From NCBI GenBank assembly GCA_024809215.1, contig JANUBW010000003.1, positions 620,001-684,000 of the forward strand: a stretch of DNA of 64,000 nucleotides, in the 5' to 3' direction. The stretch is from Niastella sp. OAS944. GTDB taxonomy: Bacteria; Bacteroidota; Bacteroidia; Chitinophagales; Chitinophagaceae. A program made the translations under genes and the position numbers. Under the pieces are notes generated by a model that saw only the letters and a list, made by a program, of their open reading frames with translations, ran no database searches and had not been told where the DNA came from. The stretch's first letter is position 1. Each line of letters starts with the position of its first letter. Of the stretch, positions 34,908-44,286 are shown piece after piece.

Positions 34908-36356
34908 ATGCAAGCCACCGAATTGCTGAAGACCTACTATGTAGATACCAATACCTGGGACGAAATGTACACGCAAGCTACCGTTCGTGAACAATACCAG
35001 CGGGTGGTAGAATTTATGCAGCAACTGGACCTTGAAGAGCTGAACAAAAAGGAGGAACTGGCTAAACGCCTTTTTATGAGCCAGGGTGTTACCTTCACCG
35101 TATATAGCAGTGGTGAAGGCATTGAAAAAATATTTCCGTTCGATATTATTCCCCGCATAATTACCGCTGCCGAGTGGAGCCATATTGAAAAAGGCATTAA
35201 ACAAAGGCTGAAGGCGCTAAACCTTTTTCTCAAAGATGTTTACCATAACCAGTTTATTTTAAAAGACGGGGTAGTTCCCATTGATATGATATACAGCTGT
35301 CCGCATTATTTGCGCGAAATGTATAACCTGCCGGTTCCTTACGACCTGTATGTGCATATTGCGGGTATAGATCTTATACGTAATAATGACGGTTCATTTT
35401 ATATTCTGGAAGATAATCTGCGAACGCCCAGTGGCGTAAGTTATATGCTTGAAAACCGCGAAATAACCAAACGCCTTTTCCCCGATCTGCTACCCCAGAA
35501 CAATGTGCGAAGTGTAATAGAATATCCTAATATCTTACACAAGAATCTGGTTTCCCTTTCGCCCAGGCAAATAGCCAACCCCACCATCGTTTTATTAACA
35601 CCAGGAATATATAATTCAGCATATTTTGAACATACCACGCTGGCCAGGCTGATGGGTGTGGAATTAGTTGAAGGCCGCGACCTGGTTGTGGATAACCACC
35701 GGGTTTATATGAAAACCACCTTTGGACTGCAACAGGTGGATGTTATTTATCGCCGGGTTGATGATGAATTTCTTGATCCCCTCACTTTCAATCCTAATAG
35801 CGTATTGGGCGTATCGGGCATAATGAATGCTTACCGCAAGGGTAACGTAGCTATTGTAAATGCTGTGGGCAATGGCGTGGCCGATGATAAGGCTATTTAT
35901 TTATATGTTCCCGATATGATAAAATATTACCTGAACGAGGAACCTATATTGAAGAATGTACCTACTTATCACCTCGATAACCTGGAGCAACGGGACTATG
36001 TTTTTAAGAATATTACCAACATGGTGGTGAAAAAGACCAATGAAAGCGGCGGTTATGGTATGCTGATGGGTAATACGGCCACTGAGGAAGAAATAATGAG
36101 TTACTGTGCGGCTATAAATAAAGATCCGCGCCAGTTTATTGCACAACCTATTATTAGTTTGTCTTCGGCGCCTTGTTATATGCAGGGAAAATTGCAACCG
36201 CGCCGCGTTGACTTGCGCCCTTATGCCTTGTGTGGTCCAGACGGGATTGAAATTGTGCCCGGTGGGTTAACCCGGGTTGCTTTGAGGGAAGGGTCGTTGG
36301 TAGTGAATAGCTCGCAAGGCGGTGGAAGTAAGGATACGTGGGTGCTGGCGGGATAA
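34908..36356 (+). CDS. Circularly permuted ATP-grasp protein
   Basis: A 482-residue cytoplasmic protein of the COG2308 group (formerly DUF404/DUF407). Recognisable blocks: RAKALNLFLKDVY-like sequence (RLKALNLFLKDVYHNQ), GIDLIRNNDGSFYILEDNLRTPSGVSYMLENR, ILTPG-like VLLTPGIYNSAYFEH, and the C-terminal VKKTNESGGYGMLMG with FIAQP-x-ISLSS. Family knowledge: a predicted amide ligase in a three-gene set with alpha-E and transglutaminase proteins, suspected of peptide synthesis or modification. The next two genes are exactly those partners. Confidence 0.92.
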   Translation: MQATELLKTYYVDTNTWDEMYTQATVREQYQRVVEFMQQLDLEELNKKEELAKRLFMSQGVTFTVYSSGEGIEKIFPFDIIPRIITAAEWSHIEKGIKQRLKALNLFLKDVYHNQFILKDGVVPIDMIYSCPHYLREMYNLPVPYDLYVHIAGIDLIRNNDGSFYILEDNLRTPSGVSYMLENREITKRLFPDLLPQNNVRSVIEYPNILHKNLVSLSPRQIANPTIVLLTPGIYNSAYFEHTTLARLMGVELVEGRDLVVDNHRVYMKTTFGLQQVDVIYRRVDDEFLDPLTFNPNSVLGVSGIMNAYRKGNVAIVNAVGNGVADDKAIYLYVPDMIKYYLNEEPILKNVPTYHLDNLEQRDYVFKNITNMVVKKTNESGGYGMLMGNTATEEEIMSYCAAINKDPRQFIAQPIISLSSAPCYMQGKLQPRRVDLRPYALCGPDGIEIVPGGLTRVALREGSLVVNSSQGGGSKDTWVLAG

Positions 36357-36437
36357 TAGAAATGAAGAATGAAAAATGAGGAACAGAGAAATGAGAAAGG
36401 AAATACAGAAATGAAAACTAAAACAACGTACTGATTA

Positions 36438-37370
36438 ATGTTAAGTAGAGTAGCCGATAGCTTATACTGGATGAGCCGTTATATTGAACGAAGTGATGGT
36501 ATTTTACGAATGTTGAAGGTGAATTATGCCTATTCGCAGGATAGCATTTCAGAATTTTCGTGGCGGCCGGTACTTCGGTTGTTTACCTATTTGGAAGAAC
36601 CGGAAGCTAAAAAGCTGGAAACAAATCCCCGGGCTATTCTGCAATATATTGTTACAGACAAGGGTAATCCCAATGCTGTTGTGAATATTGTTACACGGGC
36701 CCGCGAAAATGCCCGTAGTGTACAGGACCACATTACTAAAGAATTATGGCAATGCCTGAACGATTATTACCATACCACCAAGGAAGAGTGGCTGGCCCAC
36801 TGGTTGCAGAAAGATGATCCCATTACTATACTGGATGTGCTGATAAAACAAGGCTTGTTATATTACGGAACGGCCGATATTACCATGTCGCGCGGGGAGG
36901 GCTATTCTTTTATGAATATTGGAAAATTTCTTGAACGGGCCATTTTAACGGTCGATTTGCTGAATGTGCGGTTTATAAATAACCCGGATATAGATACCGC
37001 GGCCGATGCCCCTTACTGGAAATATTTACTGCTTTCCATTGCCGGTTACGAATTATACCTGAAAACCTACCGTACAGGTTTCGAAGCCCGTAATGTGGTT
37101 GAGCAGTTAGTGCTGAACAATCATTTTCCCCGATCTATTATATATTCAATTACCCGCTTGCAACGCTATTTCGACAGGCTGAAACAGGAAGGTAAGGTGA
37201 ACAACTACCAGCAGCTCGATTTTATGATAGGAAAGCTGCTGAGTAAGGTTCGTTATTCAACGGCGGAATCGATCATTAATCAAAACCTGCATCAATATTT
37301 GATCGACATCAAAAATGATCTGTACGCCATAGCCAATGCCCTGAACCAATGTTGTTTTGCCTATTCTTAA
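36438..37370 (+). CDS. Alpha-E domain protein
   Basis: A 310-residue all-helical protein of COG2307 (DUF403). LSRVADSLYWMSRYIERSDGILRML opens the domain, followed by ARENARSVQDHITKELWQCLNDYY and, near the C-terminus, NNHFPRSIIYSITRLQRYFDRL. Its activity is unknown; it always travels with the permuted ATP-grasp protein and a transglutaminase-like protein. The gene follows 81 bases after the ATP-grasp gene. Confidence 0.92.
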   Translation: MLSRVADSLYWMSRYIERSDGILRMLKVNYAYSQDSISEFSWRPVLRLFTYLEEPEAKKLETNPRAILQYIVTDKGNPNAVVNIVTRARENARSVQDHITKELWQCLNDYYHTTKEEWLAHWLQKDDPITILDVLIKQGLLYYGTADITMSRGEGYSFMNIGKFLERAILTVDLLNVRFINNPDIDTAADAPYWKYLLLSIAGYELYLKTYRTGFEARNVVEQLVLNNHFPRSIIYSITRLQRYFDRLKQEGKVNNYQQLDFMIGKLLSKVRYSTAESIINQNLHQYLIDIKNDLYAIANALNQCCFAYS

Positions 37371-37401
37371 AACCAATAAGGAGTTTGTATTTTTGTCAGC
37401 C

Positions 37402-38367
37402 ATGCCACAATTCAAAATTCATCACGTTACAAGATATACATACGAGGTGCCGGTTCGCGATAGCGCCAACCAGATCATTTTATATCCTGTAAAGGATGAA
37501 TACCAAACGGTATTGAAACAAGACCTCGCCATTACCGGTGAACCTGTTGTGGAGGTGTATAAAGATTATTATGGTAACGAAGTGGGTACTTTCATGTTTG
37601 CCGATGCACACAGTGAACTGAAGATAGATTCAAAAATTGAAGTGGTCACCAAAAGCAGGCCAATGCCCGAAGATTCATTACCAAAGGAAGAACAATGGGC
37701 TGCTTTACAGGCAATCAAATACCAGGTGCCCTATATTGATTTTCTTAAGCAGGAAAGCTGCGAAGTGGTAGGTGAAATAAAACGCGATACCCAGGTAGGG
37801 CAATATATGCAGGTTACGCCGCTGACTACCGCGCAAAAACTCAACGAATATGTTTATCGCGAGTTTCAATATATACAGGGTGTTACCAGTGTTGAAACTA
37901 CTCCAGACGAAATATGGAAATTAAAAGCCGGCGTTTGCCAGGACTTTGCACATATTTTACTGGTGATGTTGCGTATGATAGGTATTCCCGCCCGGTATGT
38001 GAGTGGGTATATTTGTCCCAACCGTAACGGTATGCGAGGTGAAGGCGCCACCCATGCCTGGGTAGAAGCTTATATTCCCAATTATGGCTGGCTGGGCCTT
38101 GACCCTACCAATAACTGTTTTGTGAACGACCTGCATGTGCGATTGGCCGTGGGCCGAAATTTCAGCGATTGTTCGCCCGTAAAAGGAACATATAAAGGCA
38201 CATCGAACCACAACCTCGAAGTGGGTGTTTCGGTAAGTTATGAAGATGGTCATGTACAGGACGACCGGGCTACTATATTAACACCACAGCCCGTTACCAA
38301 TGGCGGTAATAAAACTGATGAGAATTCGTATAGAAGGTATCTTGAAATGATTCAACAGCAGCAGTAA
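37402..38367 (+). CDS. Transglutaminase-like cysteine protease
   Basis: 321 residues from MPQFKIHHVTRYTYEVPV at 37402; the longer frame from 37357 would overlap the alpha-E gene. The N-terminal beta domain typical for COG1305 precedes the catalytic core with the triad Cys179 (AGVCQDFAH), His218 (ATHAWVEAY) and Asp234 (GLDPTNN). No signal peptide, so it probably acts in the cytoplasm with the two preceding proteins. In predicted schemes it cleaves or transfers the product of the ATP-grasp ligase. Confidence 0.93.
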   Translation: MPQFKIHHVTRYTYEVPVRDSANQIILYPVKDEYQTVLKQDLAITGEPVVEVYKDYYGNEVGTFMFADAHSELKIDSKIEVVTKSRPMPEDSLPKEEQWAALQAIKYQVPYIDFLKQESCEVVGEIKRDTQVGQYMQVTPLTTAQKLNEYVYREFQYIQGVTSVETTPDEIWKLKAGVCQDFAHILLVMLRMIGIPARYVSGYICPNRNGMRGEGATHAWVEAYIPNYGWLGLDPTNNCFVNDLHVRLAVGRNFSDCSPVKGTYKGTSNHNLEVGVSVSYEDGHVQDDRATILTPQPVTNGGNKTDENSYRRYLEMIQQQQ

Positions 38368-38377
38368 CAGGAACTTC

Positions 38378-39205
38378 TCAATAATCCGTCTTTATATTTT
38401 TATTGAACGGCAACTTCAGTTGGTACCCCAAACTCTCGTCGGTACTATCTTCAAGTACATCTAGCCCATACTTTAATTGCTTGGGATCTGTGTAGGCAAA
38501 GGTGCCAAACAGCCTGTCCCACAGGGAAAAGATATTAGCATAGTTAGTATCGGTATATGGCCGTTTATAATGATGATGCACCTTGTGCATATTGGGCGAA
38601 ACAAAGATCCAGCTAATGGGTGTATCGAGCCAGGCCGGTACATGAATATTAGCATGATTGAAATGCGTGAAAATGGCCGACATGCTGCGGTATAAGAAAT
38701 ACATTCCAATTGAAAGCCCAATACAATACACGCCGATAATAGTAAAGCATTCTCTAAATATCCACTCGCCGGGGTGATGGCGGGTACCCGTAGTAACATC
38801 AACCTTGGTATCGCTGTGATGGATCATATGGAATTTCCACATAAACTTTACCTTATGCATCAGGTAATGCGGTGCATACTGGGCAAAGAAATCCATAAAC
38901 AGCAGGCTTAAAATGATATTAGCCCAGAGCGGCAGGTTGAACAGGTTCAGCAAACCAAAATTATGATCGGTAACCCATTTGCAGGCAATGATGGTGATAG
39001 AGCCTAATACTATATTAAGAATAACAGTTGTAGTAAGAAATATGAGGTTTACGCCGGCATGTTTATATCGTTTCCACGAAAAACGGAAAAGGGGATAATA
39101 ACCTTCAATAAGCCAGAAGAAGATCATACCGCCCATTAAAATGGCCATTCGTTGCCAGGGGGCGATGTTCTCCCAAAATTGCATAAATGCTTGCATGGCA
39201 TACAT
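38378..39205 (-). CDS. Sterol desaturase / fatty acid hydroxylase family protein
   Basis: A 275-residue membrane protein with about four helices and the di-iron histidine clusters of the family: HYLMHK, FHMIHHSD, HFNHAN and MHKVHHHY. It hydroxylates or desaturates a lipid; bacterial homologues act on fatty acids, sphingolipids, carotenoids or ether lipids. The in-frame start at 39205 adds MYAMQAF; 39196 is an alternative. It converges with the transglutaminase operon and stands alone. Confidence 0.9.
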   Translation of the reverse strand: MYAMQAFMQFWENIAPWQRMAILMGGMIFFWLIEGYYPLFRFSWKRYKHAGVNLIFLTTTVILNIVLGSITIIACKWVTDHNFGLLNLFNLPLWANIILSLLFMDFFAQYAPHYLMHKVKFMWKFHMIHHSDTKVDVTTGTRHHPGEWIFRECFTIIGVYCIGLSIGMYFLYRSMSAIFTHFNHANIHVPAWLDTPISWIFVSPNMHKVHHHYKRPYTDTNYANIFSLWDRLFGTFAYTDPKQLKYGLDVLEDSTDESLGYQLKLPFNKNIKTDY

Positions 39206-39674
39206 CGTTTGTACCAGTAATTTACGCCAAAATATCCGTTAGCAAATGGCCTGGGAAAGCATAAAATGACCTGCGGAAAGGCCTGGTTTATTTATGGAGG
39301 GATTAAAAATTTTATATCAATATAAAATTTTTAAAATGCGCTATTTAAAGGATTTGAGAGCTTGAAATTTTTTTTATACGTCAAAAAATTAAATTTTTAC
39401 ACCCAGGAAAAATTATACAGCTGCATTTTAGGATTCAAGTCATGAATTAAAATTTTTATACTATCAATTATTTTTTTTCCGATGTGTCTAAAAAGTTTTT
39501 GATGCCAGAAATTTTTAGACGAGTCAGAAAAAAAGAAACAGGCCATGGAAATTTTTTAGACGATGCAGTTAAAACGTTTTGCTATCATCTAAATTTTTCC
39601 GCTATCGTAAAAATAAAAAACCCCGCCATTTGCGGGGTTGCTGTATGTAATAGCGAAATATATAAAAATAGCGA
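39206..39674. other. AT-rich intergenic region with hairpin and short repeats
   Basis: No believable gene; a 127-codon plus-strand frame runs over the dnaN terminator and into dnaN antisense. A perfect AT-only inverted repeat of two 15-base arms lies at 39303-39334. AAATTTTTAGACGA-like sequence recurs at about 39507 (GAAATTTTTAGACGAGT) and 39547 (GAAATTTTTTAGACGAT) with partial matches near 39485 and 39590. Confidence 0.5.
39619..39639 (-). terminator. Terminator of dnaN
   Basis: AACCCCGC and GCGGGGTT form an 8-bp stem with a five-base loop; on the minus strand TTTTTTATTTTTA follows. Confidence 0.85.
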
Positions 39675-40790
39675 TCAGGTATTCAACATTAAAGGCATAA
39701 CCAGCATCAGCAGTTCTTCATTTTCATCCTGGTCGCCCGGACGAATGATACCCGCTTTTGTAGACGTTGATAATTCAACGGTAACATCATCGGTATCGGT
39801 AGCGTTCAGCATTTCGATCAGGAATTTGGCGTTGAAGGCTATCTGCAGGTCTTCACCATTGTACTGACACTTCATGCGCTCATTACCTTCAAACGAAAAG
39901 TCGATATCCTGGGCGGTTAACTGTAACTGGCTACCGCTGATACTTAATACAACTTGATTGGTGCTTTTGTTACTAAAAATACCAACACGGCGTAAAGCGC
40001 CCTGGAAATCGGTGCGATTTACTGTCAATTTATATGGGTTATCGGTAGGGATAACTACTTTATAATCGGGGAAACGGGCGTCAATAAGACGACAGCTCAG
40101 CTGGGTGGTACCATGCGTTACAAACAGGTGGTTGCTGTTGTAGCTGATGGTAAGCTCATCATCGTTCACCGGCATAGCCGCTTTTAAAAGGGTAAGCGGT
40201 TTTTTAGGAACAATGAGTGAATCGGTTTTAGGACAGCTTACATCAGTACGTTTGTAACGAACCAAACGGTGAGCATCGGTAGCAACAAATTGCAAACCTT
40301 TCTTATCCATTTCAAAGAATACCCCTGTCATGGCCGGACGCAGGTCATCGTTACTTACCGCAAAAAGGGTTTTATTAATGGCAGTTACCAGGGCAGATGA
40401 ATTAACTGTAAATGAATTGGTATCATCGGCCACAGGATCTTTAGGAAAGTTATCAGGATTTTCACCCATAACCTTATACTTACCATTATCGCTGGTTATT
40501 TCAACCGCGTAATTTTTGTCAATGTTGAAAGTAAGCGGTTGCTCCGGAATGTTCTTCAGTGAATCCATCAGGATCTTGGCTGGTATACATACCCGGCCCG
40601 TGTCCTTCGCCTCTACTTCAAGCTGAATTTTCATTACTGTTTCCAGATCAGTGGCCACTACCGATAGTTGATTTTTTTGCACGTCAAATAAAAAATCTTC
40701 CAGGATCGGCAGCACCGTATTGGCATTGATCACCCCGCTAATCTGTTGTAATTGTTTCAATAAAGCCGAAGATGAAACGATAAACTTCAT
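39675..40790 (-). CDS. dnaN: DNA polymerase III beta subunit (sliding clamp)
   Basis: 371 residues from MKFIVSSSALLKQLQ at 40790; the upstream in-frame ATG (40835) adds 15 residues that overlap the promoter. Three clamp domains are seen, with LPILEDFL, ATDLETVM, RPAMTGVFFEM, VATDAHRLVRY and the C-terminal MLVMPLMLN, close to the usual MPMRL end. It forms the dimeric ring that tethers polymerase to DNA. No dnaA, recF or gyrB is adjacent, which is usual for Bacteroidota. It lies 20 kb from the candidate origin. Confidence 0.96.
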   Translation of the reverse strand: MKFIVSSSALLKQLQQISGVINANTVLPILEDFLFDVQKNQLSVVATDLETVMKIQLEVEAKDTGRVCIPAKILMDSLKNIPEQPLTFNIDKNYAVEITSDNGKYKVMGENPDNFPKDPVADDTNSFTVNSSALVTAINKTLFAVSNDDLRPAMTGVFFEMDKKGLQFVATDAHRLVRYKRTDVSCPKTDSLIVPKKPLTLLKAAMPVNDDELTISYNSNHLFVTHGTTQLSCRLIDARFPDYKVVIPTDNPYKLTVNRTDFQGALRRVGIFSNKSTNQVVLSISGSQLQLTAQDIDFSFEGNERMKCQYNGEDLQIAFNAKFLIEMLNATDTDDVTVELSTSTKAGIIRPGDQDENEELLMLVMPLMLNT

Positions 40791-40810
40791 ATAACTGATT
40801 AAGATTTGAG

Positions 40811-40818
40811 CAAATATA
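40811..40818 (-). promoter_or_regulatory. -7 promoter element of dnaN
   Basis: On the minus strand TATATTTG matches TAnnTTTG, 20 bases before the dnaN ATG. No clear -33 element at the usual distance. Confidence 0.45.
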
Positions 40819-41283
40819 GGGTTATGACTGAACAAATTACCCGGTTTTTTTAAAACACGAAATCCACAAATACGCTATCTTGCCATCCGACGGTATTGAA
40901 AAACCGGCTTCTGAAATATGTACCGGGGTGCCGGTTGAAAATAATACCACTTTCCAAACCGTAGGAAGCACCAGGCAGGTCGTTGGGTCCGTTAACTACA
41001 AAACGGCAATAATTCATTCAATTTCCGACCGGTGTGGTTAAGGCTGCTTTCCCATTAAAATGCTAAATCCGGCTGAGGACACTCGCTGAATGCGCAATGC
41101 TAAAGGTTGAACCAGCCTCCGGAATCTGGTTAGGTACGGAGTGCCATGTTATGCCTTCGGCATTGAGCTTTGTGGGTATTTTTCGGAACTCATTGATTAA
41201 AAATTATATAAACAGCAATTTTATCAGCCATATTGGTGTTAATATAGGAACCTGATTGTGTATTAAAAACAATATAACCTTAT
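40819..41283. other. Intergenic region upstream of dnaN and the YbjN-like gene
   Basis: No ORF supported. An inverted repeat AACCGGC (40902-40908) with GCCGGTT (40930-40936) and a small TTC-loop hairpin (ATGCCTTCGGCAT, near 41153) are visible. It must contain the promoter of the rightward two-gene operon but no clear TAnnTTTG was identified. Confidence 0.4.
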
Positions 41284-42597
41284 ATGTTTGACAAACTTTT
41301 CGGACGTGGTAAAAAGAAGCCCGAAAACCCGGATATTCCTTTTGGCCGCTATTCCGATAATAACAAAACGGTTGAAAAAGTACGCCGTTGGACCGATGCC
41401 GATAACCTGTTCAAACAACAGTCCTACTACGAAAGCATCGATGCATTTTTCGACTACCTGGCCGATGACAAAGAGAAGAATGTGATTCTGCAGCGAAACA
41501 ATGAAAATGGCACTTTCCAGATATTTCAGGGTTCCAAGATCGTTCGTGGCGAATTTGACAAAGAAAGTCTGAAGGCAGAAATAACCCTGGCCCGTATGCC
41601 CCAGGCCAGCGTACCGGTAATGCGTCGCCTGCTTGAAATGAATTTTAACCTTTACTACAGTCGGTACGCCCTCGACAACGACCGGTTGTGTATGCGCTTC
41701 GATAGCGATATAAAAACTGCCAATCCCAATAAATTATATTATGGGTTAAAAGAGCTGGCAGTAAAAGCCGATAAACTCGATGACCTGCTGGTACAGGAAT
41801 TTGCCGCCCTGCAAACGGTAGATACTGAGCACATCATTGCAATTCCCGAGGCGGAAAAAGAAGTGAAGTTCAACCACATGATGATTTGGGTAAAACAAAC
41901 CCTCGAATATATTGAAACGCTGGATGCCGATAAGTTTTCAGGTGGCATAGCTTACCTGTTGCTTTCACTGGCCTTCCGTATCGATTATTTGGTTTGTCCG
42001 GATGGTAAACTGCTCAACGAACTTGAAAAGATTGTGGAGATCTATTACCGTAAGGACGAAAAATCGACCATGGAGCGTAACCAGGGTATGATTGAAGGGT
42101 ACAAAAAGCTGATGAACAAAACGAAAGAAGATGTGTACCCATACCTGTTCCGTGCAAAACATACATTCTCTATTGTAGTTCCACAGCACCACCAAACCGT
42201 GGCAGATGCTATAAATGCAGCTGCACAGAATGTGGTTTGGTACCGCGATAACAACTATCCTACGGTTGCCAATAATGTAATGGAGTATGCGCTTTCGTTC
42301 AGCCAGTATTCGTACAGCTTACCCAAGCCACTGAGTGACCTGATATTATTATTCTTTCAGATCAACTACCGCGAATATTTCGAAGCGCTCAATTTTACCG
42401 TACCGTATTATGAGGTGCTGAATGGTCAATTCAATCCGGAAGCCATTCGCCAACGGATAGAGCAGATCGTTACCGAGTGGCAACCTAAATATCCTAAACT
42501 GGTGTTCAGAATGGAAACGCTGAAGTTTAACAATCTGGTTGCATTCAATAGCAGCTTTAGTACGGAGATCACGGCTTTAAATTTCGATTCAAACTAA
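41284..42597 (+). CDS. YbjN-like domain protein of unknown function
   Basis: A 437-residue soluble protein starting MFDKLFGRGKKKPENP. I do not recognise a named family. Residues about 75-165 look like a YbjN / type III secretion chaperone fold: GTFQIFQGSKIVRGEF, VPVMRRLLEMNFNLYYSRYALDNDRLCMRFD and a following acidic helix (KLYYGLKELAVKADKLDDLL). The rest is mostly helical. The gene is followed 39 bases later by a trypsin-like protease gene whose C-terminus has the same kind of fold, so the two proteins may interact. Confidence 0.75.
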   Translation: MFDKLFGRGKKKPENPDIPFGRYSDNNKTVEKVRRWTDADNLFKQQSYYESIDAFFDYLADDKEKNVILQRNNENGTFQIFQGSKIVRGEFDKESLKAEITLARMPQASVPVMRRLLEMNFNLYYSRYALDNDRLCMRFDSDIKTANPNKLYYGLKELAVKADKLDDLLVQEFAALQTVDTEHIIAIPEAEKEVKFNHMMIWVKQTLEYIETLDADKFSGGIAYLLLSLAFRIDYLVCPDGKLLNELEKIVEIYYRKDEKSTMERNQGMIEGYKKLMNKTKEDVYPYLFRAKHTFSIVVPQHHQTVADAINAAAQNVVWYRDNNYPTVANNVMEYALSFSQYSYSLPKPLSDLILLFFQINYREYFEALNFTVPYYEVLNGQFNPEAIRQRIEQIVTEWQPKYPKLVFRMETLKFNNLVAFNSSFSTEITALNFDSN

Positions 42598-42636
42598 CAT
42601 TACAAAGCGTGTCACGCTTACAAAAAATATTAATCA

Positions 42637-43734
42637 ATGGTTCAGGATATAATCGGACAGTTTCATCCCGCCATCATACAAATAGCAACGCAAACCGGTA
42701 CCGGCACCGGGTTTTATTTAAAGGAATATGATATAATAGTAACCAATGATCATGTGGTGCAGGATAATGCAGAGGTTACCATTGCCGGTAAAACATTTGA
42801 AAAAACATTATCGCGGGTTTGGTATACCGATCGCAAGCACGACCTGGCATTTTTGCAAGGGCCTGCCAATGCCGAAATTCCCACAATTCGTTTAGGTAAT
42901 TACGATGCCTTAAAAGATGGCGATGAGGTGTTGGCAATTGGTCACCCTTTTGGCTTTAATTATAGCGCTACGCAGGGTGTTATATCAAAAGTTGATCGCA
43001 TTCGCGATGGATTGAAATTTATTCAGATCGATGCGGCCATCAACCCCGGTAACAGTGGCGGCCCGCTCGTAAATATCAATGGTGAAGTAATTGGCGTAAA
43101 CTCGTTTAAAGTACAGGGAGGCGATAACCTTGGTTTCGCTTTACCGGTAAGCTATCTGCGCCAGGCGCTGCAATTATATGCGCCACACAAAGGCGTTAGC
43201 AGTACCCGTTGCCATAGTTGCGATTACCTGGTATTGCCCGAAAATATTGATTCGGAAAAGTATTGCCCGGCTTGCGGTACCGAGGTTAAATTGCCTACTA
43301 TGCCCGAGCAGGAGGTAGTGCCTACCGGTGTAGCAAAAATCATTGAAGATATTTTGAAAGAACTGGGAAAAGACATAAAACTTTCGCGCGAAGGCGTAAA
43401 CCGCTGGGAAGTGCGTGAAGGAAGCGCCAAGATAAAGATCACCTACAATGCCGAAAACTTCTTTGTGGTAGGCGATGCGTTTTTGTGTCAGCTGCCACAG
43501 GATGCGCTTAAAATAAAACCGCTTTACCAGTTCCTGTTGCAGGAGAATTACCGCACCAATAGTTTGGTGTTAAGCTGTCAGAACCAGAATATCGTATTAT
43601 CGTGCATTATGTACGACCTCGATATTACCAAGGAAGGGGGTGTAAAGGTGTTTGATAACCTGTTCAAGAAAGCAGATTATTATGACGATCTGCTAAAGAA
43701 TGATTTTGGTTGTTTAGATAGAATAGAAGAATAA
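42637..43734 (+). CDS. Cytoplasmic trypsin-like serine protease with zinc ribbon and YbjN-like tail
   Basis: A 365-residue protein with no signal peptide. Residues 1-185 form a DegP-like protease: His39 (VTNDHVV), Asp69 (KHDLAF) and Ser140 (NPGNSGGPL). Instead of PDZ domains it has a four-Cys zinc ribbon (Cys192-x2-Cys195, Cys210-x2-Cys213) and a C-terminal domain (about 230-365) with a YbjN/secretion-chaperone pattern (FVVGDAFLCQLP, LYQFLLQENYRTNSLVLSCQNQNIVLSCIMYDLD). The layout suggests regulated intracellular proteolysis; the substrate may involve the preceding YbjN-like protein. Confidence 0.85.
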   Translation: MVQDIIGQFHPAIIQIATQTGTGTGFYLKEYDIIVTNDHVVQDNAEVTIAGKTFEKTLSRVWYTDRKHDLAFLQGPANAEIPTIRLGNYDALKDGDEVLAIGHPFGFNYSATQGVISKVDRIRDGLKFIQIDAAINPGNSGGPLVNINGEVIGVNSFKVQGGDNLGFALPVSYLRQALQLYAPHKGVSSTRCHSCDYLVLPENIDSEKYCPACGTEVKLPTMPEQEVVPTGVAKIIEDILKELGKDIKLSREGVNRWEVREGSAKIKITYNAENFFVVGDAFLCQLPQDALKIKPLYQFLLQENYRTNSLVLSCQNQNIVLSCIMYDLDITKEGGVKVFDNLFKKADYYDDLLKNDFGCLDRIEE

Positions 43735-43746
43735 ATCAATAAGGCA

Positions 43747-43797
43747 ACAGGCAATGGACAATTGGCAAAGTTTAATTGTTCATTGCCTGTTTAATTT
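43747..43797 (+). terminator. Inverted repeat before recX
   Basis: ACAGGCAATG-x-ACAATT pairs with AATTGT-x-CATTGCCTGT (43747-43790), followed by TTAATTTA. It ends 10 bases before the recX ATG, so it can terminate the protease transcript and also shape the recX leader. Confidence 0.6.
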
Positions 43798-43800
43798 ACA

Positions 43801-44286
43801 ATGTTTCAGAGAAAGCAACAATTAACAAAGGAACAGGCATTGCAAAAACTTAGGCATTACTGTGCTTACCAGGAGCGCTGCCATATGGAGGTGAAAGAAA
43901 AGCTGTATTCTTTTGGCTTGCGTAAACAAGTGGTTGAAGAGTCGATTTCGCAATTGATTGAGGAAGATTACCTGAACGAAGAGCGGTTTGCTATTCAGTA
44001 TGCGGGTGGAAAATTTCGTATGAAACAATGGGGGCGGGTTAAAATAAAACATGCCCTGCAGCAAAAACAGGTAAGCGCATATTGTGTAAACAAGGCAATG
44101 AAAGAAATTAATGACGATGATTATGAGAAAACATTGCATAAGCTGGCCGAACAAAAATGGAACAGTGTAACGGGGGAAGGTGTGAACCTGTTTGTAAAAA
44201 TGAGTAAGACAAGCGATTATTTATTGCAAAAGGGGTATGAGGCGGAGTTGGTGAGGGGTGTGATTGCCGGATTGAAGGAGAACTAA
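43801..44286 (+). CDS. recX: Regulatory protein RecX
   Basis: A 161-residue helical protein with RecX three-helix repeats: ALQKLRHYCAYQERCHMEVKEKL, VVEESISQLIEEDYLNEERFAIQYAGGKF and WGRVKIKHALQQKQVS. The motif D/E-Y-L-N-E-x-R-F-A is diagnostic. RecX modulates RecA filaments. recA is not in the window. Its stop overlaps the stop of the converging gene by four bases. Confidence 0.9.
   Translation: MFQRKQQLTKEQALQKLRHYCAYQERCHMEVKEKLYSFGLRKQVVEESISQLIEEDYLNEERFAIQYAGGKFRMKQWGRVKIKHALQQKQVSAYCVNKAMKEINDDDYEKTLHKLAEQKWNSVTGEGVNLFVKMSKTSDYLLQKGYEAELVRGVIAGLKEN

Noticed and set aside
39484-39867. 127-codon plus-strand ORF downstream of dnaN
   Set aside because: Runs over the dnaN terminator and the antisense of dnaN; no domain.
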